Source: CAMLOF01 sp041913045
GTDB taxonomy: Bacteria > Pseudomonadota > Gammaproteobacteria > Burkholderiales > Burkholderiaceae_C
DNA: 64,000 nucleotides
Direction of reading: 5' to 3'
NCBI GenBank assembly: GCA_041913045.1
Contig: JAYSGB010000021.1
Location: 1-64,000, forward strand
Positions 61,523-64,000 of this stretch are shown piece by piece. Position 1 is the first letter of the stretch; each line of letters starts with the position of its first letter. Below the pieces are notes generated by a model. That model was not told the origin of the DNA, did not search any database, and worked only from the letters and a program-made list of their open reading frames with translations. A program made the translations under genes and the position numbers.

Positions 61523-61569
61523 TTGACAGCAGGTTGCGGCAGAATTCACAATGGTGAACATACATTCAC
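61523..61569 (+). promoter_or_regulatory. Promoter and operator of the umuD operon
   Basis: TTGACA (61523-61528) and CACAAT (61547-61552) with an 18-base spacer. The dyad GTGAACATACATTCAC (61554-61569) is the second GTGA-N8-TCAC site. It overlaps the start of transcription, the position expected for repression. The first gene starts at 61607. Confidence 0.65.
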
Positions 61570-61606
61570 TTTCGTGAGCTTCCCGCTCAACCCACAGGAG
61601 ATCCCC

Positions 61607-61741
61607 ATGAGCTTCAAAGCACTGATCCGCCGACTGACTGGCAAGGGCGGCGCCATCAACCGTGCCACCTCGTCACGGGACGTGTGCCGCCTGAATTCGA
61701 TCGCCATGGCGGCCAAGGTCTCGGTTTGGGAACTGGATTGA
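61607..61741 (+). CDS. Small basic protein at the head of the umuD operon
   Basis: 44 residues; ATG at 61607 with CAGGAG six bases upstream. It is basic at the N-terminus (SFKALIRRLTGKGGAINR). It is only 3 bases before the umuD start. No family recognised. The good ribosome site and placement behind the damage-inducible promoter support that it is real; it may be a small partner or leader. Confidence 0.55.
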   Translation: MSFKALIRRLTGKGGAINRATSSRDVCRLNSIAMAAKVSVWELD

Positions 61742-61744
61742 GGC

Positions 61745-62230
61745 ATGGGTCAGGCAATGGGTGGGGTGCTGGAGGTTCTGGGCGCGTCCGAAGGTCGAGC
61801 GGCCATCCTCCAATGCTTTGGTCCGGGCGCTGCACTGACCATGCCCCGGGTGGAGCACAGCACCCCGGCTGGGTTTCCCTCTCCTGCTGCTGACTTTGAA
61901 GTCCAGCGGGTCGATCTGGTTGAGCAACTGGGGCTGAACGAGCCGTCCACCTTCCTGGCCCGGGTGCGCGGGCTGTCGATGATCGGCAAGGGCATTGACG
62001 ATGGCGACCTGCTGGTGGTCAACCGGGCCATCGAGGCCAAACACGGCCACACCGTGATCGCGGTGGTGGACAACGAACTGACCTGCAAGACCTTGTACCG
62101 GCGCGGTAACGTGGTCAAACTGCAGGCATCCAACCCCGACTTTCCAGACATCCTTCTCAAGGAAGGCCAAACCTTGACCGTCTGGGGTGTCATGACCGCT
62201 TGCGTCAAGCTCTTCGGTCACAAGGCTTGA
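61745..62230 (+). CDS. umuD: UmuD-like translesion polymerase subunit (S24 peptidase)
   Basis: 161 residues. Self-cleavage site A42-G43 (TPAGFPSPA), catalytic Ser78 (RGLSMIGKGIDDGD) and Lys115 (DNELTCKTL). It is processed to UmuD' after RecA-stimulated cleavage and pairs with UmuC to form DNA polymerase V. The gene lies 3 bases after the small-protein gene and 12 before cho. Its UmuC partner is truncated here, so a functional pair must come from elsewhere. Confidence 0.93.
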   Translation: MGQAMGGVLEVLGASEGRAAILQCFGPGAALTMPRVEHSTPAGFPSPAADFEVQRVDLVEQLGLNEPSTFLARVRGLSMIGKGIDDGDLLVVNRAIEAKHGHTVIAVVDNELTCKTLYRRGNVVKLQASNPDFPDILLKEGQTLTVWGVMTACVKLFGHKA

Positions 62231-62242
62231 AGGGCTGACGCC

Positions 62243-63121
62243 ATGCAACTGCCCCGGCGCCGCAAAGCGGAGTTCGACGAATCCAGGGTCTACGCCTACC
62301 CTGAGCACCTGCGTGCCTCGCTGGAGGCCATGCCCACGTCGCCAGGGGTGTACGTGTTCCATGGCCAAGACGGCGACTTGCCACTCTACATCGGCAAGAG
62401 CATCAACCTGCGCAGCCGCATCCAGCAGCACCTGCGCAATTCGGATGAAGCGCGGATGCTGCGACAAACCACCCGGATCACCTTCACCCGCACGGCCGGA
62501 GAGATCGGTGCTTTGTTGCTCGAAGCCCAGATGATCAAGCAGCTGCACCCCCTGTTCAACCAAAAGCTGCGCCGCAACCGTCAGCTCTGCTCCATCCGGC
62601 TCACCGAGCAAAGTTCACCCGAAGTGGTGTACTCCAAGGACATCGACTTCGCGACCTCGCCTCACCTGTACGGCCTTTACGGCAGCCGCACCTCGGCTTT
62701 GCAGGGCCTGCGGGATCTGGCCGATGAGCACCGACTTTGCTACGCAGCGCTGGGCCTGGAGAAGGTAGCAGCAGGCCGGGGCTGTTTCCGCGCCATGCTC
62801 AAGCAGTGCGCCGGGGTGTGTTGTGGGCGCGAAACGGCCCAAGAACATCACTCCCGGCTGCTGGCTGCGCTGGATACCTTGCGGGTGAACTGCTGGCCTT
62901 ATCCCGGAGCCATCGGGTTGGTGGAGCGGCTGGACGATGCCGAATCCCCACTCACTCAGTGTCACGTCATTCGCAACTGGTGCTATCTGGGCAGTGTGGA
63001 ACGCATCGAACAGGCTCAATCGCTGGGCAAAGTTTCTGCCGGATTCGACGCCGACGGCTACAAGATTCTGTGCAAGCCAATCCTGGGGAAGATGGCAGAC
63101 ATCGTGCCCCTGCCGATTTGA
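62243..63121 (+). CDS. cho: Excinuclease Cho (GIY-YIG endonuclease, UvrC homologue)
   Basis: 292 residues, the size of E. coli Cho. GIY-YIG motif at G35-V-Y37 and Y49-I-G51, with Arg58. The C-terminal region is cysteine-rich (CFRAMLKQCAGVCCGRE), as in UvrC/Cho proteins. Cho makes the 3' incision in nucleotide excision repair and is SOS-inducible in E. coli. It is the third gene of the umuD operon and precedes umuC by 6 bases. Confidence 0.93.
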   Translation: MQLPRRRKAEFDESRVYAYPEHLRASLEAMPTSPGVYVFHGQDGDLPLYIGKSINLRSRIQQHLRNSDEARMLRQTTRITFTRTAGEIGALLLEAQMIKQLHPLFNQKLRRNRQLCSIRLTEQSSPEVVYSKDIDFATSPHLYGLYGSRTSALQGLRDLADEHRLCYAALGLEKVAAGRGCFRAMLKQCAGVCCGRETAQEHHSRLLAALDTLRVNCWPYPGAIGLVERLDDAESPLTQCHVIRNWCYLGSVERIEQAQSLGKVSAGFDADGYKILCKPILGKMADIVPLPI

Positions 63122-63127
63122 GTCGTC

Positions 63128-63190
63128 ATGCCCCACCCACCGACCCCGGTGTTTGCCCTGCTCGACGGCAACAACTTCTACTGCTCCTGA
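63128..63190 (+). pseudogene. umuC: Truncated umuC (first 20 codons)
   Basis: An ATG at 63128 reads MPHPPTPVFALLDGNNFYCS and stops at TGA 63188. FALLDGNNFYCS is the start of a Y-family polymerase (UmuC: DGNNFYCSCERVF pattern, with the first catalytic aspartate). The reading frame and similarity end at the junction with new DNA. It lies 6 bases after cho. The rest of umuC is probably beyond the mobile element to the right of the window. Confidence 0.82.
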
Positions 63191-63300
63191 TCTGACTGTA
63201 TGAAGTTGTTAGTAATATTCAGCCATGTATTCCTGCCTTCCTGACTTCGGATTCATCGTCTCTTTGAGACGAGTAGCGGGTGGGGGTCTGGGGGAGGGCG

Positions 63301-63597
63301 ATGCCTGTTGATAACTCTGAATTGGCCCGTTGGCAGTCGCTTGATGCAGCCATGGTGCTGAAGGCACTGGCTGACTACGCGAAGGAAGATCAGTCTTATG
63401 TGCCACGGCTCAACATACGGTCATCCCGTTGGCATGCCTCTGTGGCGGGCCACGACTTCGAGATTCTTTGCACAGGGCCAAAATTTTGGGATGAACGAGC
63501 CCATTGCGGTGGCGGAGGCGCGCTGGATTTGGCTATGCACTTGTTTGGCATCAGTTTCAAGAAGGCTGCACGCTTGCTCGCGGAACGCAATCTATGA
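63301..63597 (+). CDS. Small CHC2 zinc-finger-like protein of the mobile element
   Basis: 98 residues from the ATG at 63301, with GGGGGAGG upstream. The segment HDFEILCTGPKFWDERAHCGGGGALDLAMHL recalls the end of the CHC2 primase zinc finger (CGGGG, then ALDLAMHL), though not all zinc ligands are present. Helix-rich N-terminus. It overlaps the next ATG by four bases (ATGA at 63594). Its role in the element is unknown. Confidence 0.6.
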   Translation: MPVDNSELARWQSLDAAMVLKALADYAKEDQSYVPRLNIRSSRWHASVAGHDFEILCTGPKFWDERAHCGGGGALDLAMHLFGISFKKAARLLAERNL

Positions 63598-64000
63598 AGT
63601 TGCTCTTCTCGACTCGTGATCTGCAAATTGGTGGCAGGCCGGTAGAAGGCTTCCCTCTGCTGATTGACGACGAGTGCATGCCATTGCAGCCAGCCCAGAA
63701 CTTTCTCTTGCACGCCTTGCTTGAGAGCGGTTCGACGCGCAGCAAGTTGACCTGGGAAGCAGTTGGAAGACGCCTCTACGACTACTTCGCCTTCCTTAAC
63801 GCCAACGGGTTGGCGTGGGATCAAACCAATGCGCCAGTAAGCGCGTCGCCACTGAGTCGCTACCGAGATTGGTCTGCCGGTGAACTGAAGCTTTCGCCGA
63901 GAACCATCAATAAACGACTCGCCCTAGTTGTTCGCTTCTATGAATGGGCCTGCCAGAGGGGATACATCGCAAGTTTGCCCTTCTCCTATCGACAGATCCG
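63594..64000 (+). CDS. Tyrosine recombinase/integrase (partial, runs off the window)
   Basis: The first 135 residues are visible. The core-binding domain is recognisable: RRLYDYFAFLNANGLAWDQ, SRYRDWSAGELKLSPRTINKRLALVVRFYEWACQRGY. The catalytic Arg-His-Arg-Tyr residues would lie beyond the edge. It begins inside the previous stop (ATGA). It would integrate and excise the element. Confidence 0.85.
   Translation, partial: MKLLFSTRDLQIGGRPVEGFPLLIDDECMPLQPAQNFLLHALLESGSTRSKLTWEAVGRRLYDYFAFLNANGLAWDQTNAPVSASPLSRYRDWSAGELKLSPRTINKRLALVVRFYEWACQRGYIASLPFSYRQI

Larger units (their letters stand above)
63188..64000 (+). mobile_element. Left end of an integrative element inserted in umuC
   Basis: Sequence changes character at about 63188, where umuC homology stops. 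The element's left tip is about 110 bases of lower-GC DNA with a CGTCTC/GAGACG inverted repeat (63258-63272). It then carries a CHC2-like small gene and a tyrosine recombinase gene, and it extends beyond the window. Insertions carrying tyrosine recombinases into the umuC homologue rulB are described in Pseudomonas, so the target choice has precedent. Confidence 0.7.

Overview
The window looks like chromosomal DNA of a high-GC betaproteobacterium, most probably a Burkholderiales member of the Comamonadaceae. Grounds: strongly GC-rich third codon positions, a Bug-family solute receptor, a malic enzyme with a phosphotransacetylase tail, the cphA'-cphA pair beside DUF1854 and its ABC exporter-like partner, PIN-PhoH downstream of a Bcp peroxiredoxin, and a CCCCCCAAGGGGG intergenic element of a type I associate with this family. 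The family assignment is inference from gene content; no rRNA or tRNA gene is present to test it.

Layout. 0.1-7.0 kb (minus): an acyl-CoA synthetase followed by a complete branched-chain type ABC importer (receptor, LivH, LivM, LivG, LivF). 7.2-12.4 kb (plus): an XRE-receiver fusion regulator, a Crp/Fnr regulator, selO, msrB, yciB, a BolA-like protein and a PpiC-type foldase. 12.4-15.0 kb (minus): clpB with a sigma32-like promoter. 15.2-17.0 kb: a gamma-glutamyltransferase lipoprotein. 17.0-23.0 kb (minus): alaA-hom-thrC-moeA-moaD-moaE, a tightly packed amino-acid and molybdopterin operon. 23.1-29.1 kb (plus): a Mth938-like protein, a Bcp peroxiredoxin, phoH, and a polar amino-acid ABC importer behind a near-perfect sigma54 promoter. 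29.2-36.9 kb: a cyanophycin locus, with DUF1854 and an ABC transporter (minus) diverging from cphA' and cphA (plus). 36.9-39.0 kb (minus): an S66 peptidase and a TadA-alpha/beta-hydrolase fusion. 39.1-46.5 kb (plus): a receiver protein, a 1588-residue hybrid kinase and a PAS-MCP-CZB chemoreceptor.

Accessory DNA begins at about 46.5 kb. 46.5-50.0 kb is an islet of very small, mostly overlapping genes of unknown function, two of them tandem paralogues, plus a NYN-domain nuclease-like gene. 50.0-53.2 kb is a LysR / D-tartrate dehydratase / Bug receptor locus, followed by maeB. 55.7-58.3 kb (minus) carries a three-gene operon that I consider the best candidate for an undescribed system: a HipA-type kinase core without its N-terminal subdomain, a separate protein combining a HipA-N-like region with a HIRAN-like domain, and an Abi_C family protein. 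58.6-63.2 kb is a DNA-damage module: SRAP protein, secreted thermonuclease, LexA-like repressor, UmuD, Cho nuclease and the first 20 codons of a umuC. Two promoters in it carry the same GTGA-N8-TCAC dyad. The umuC is cut off by a mobile element whose tyrosine recombinase runs off the right edge.

Themes: nitrogen storage and scavenging (cyanophycin, sigma54-driven amino-acid uptake), signal transduction, and a right-hand accessory zone that mixes candidate defence genes, SOS mutagenesis genes and integrases.
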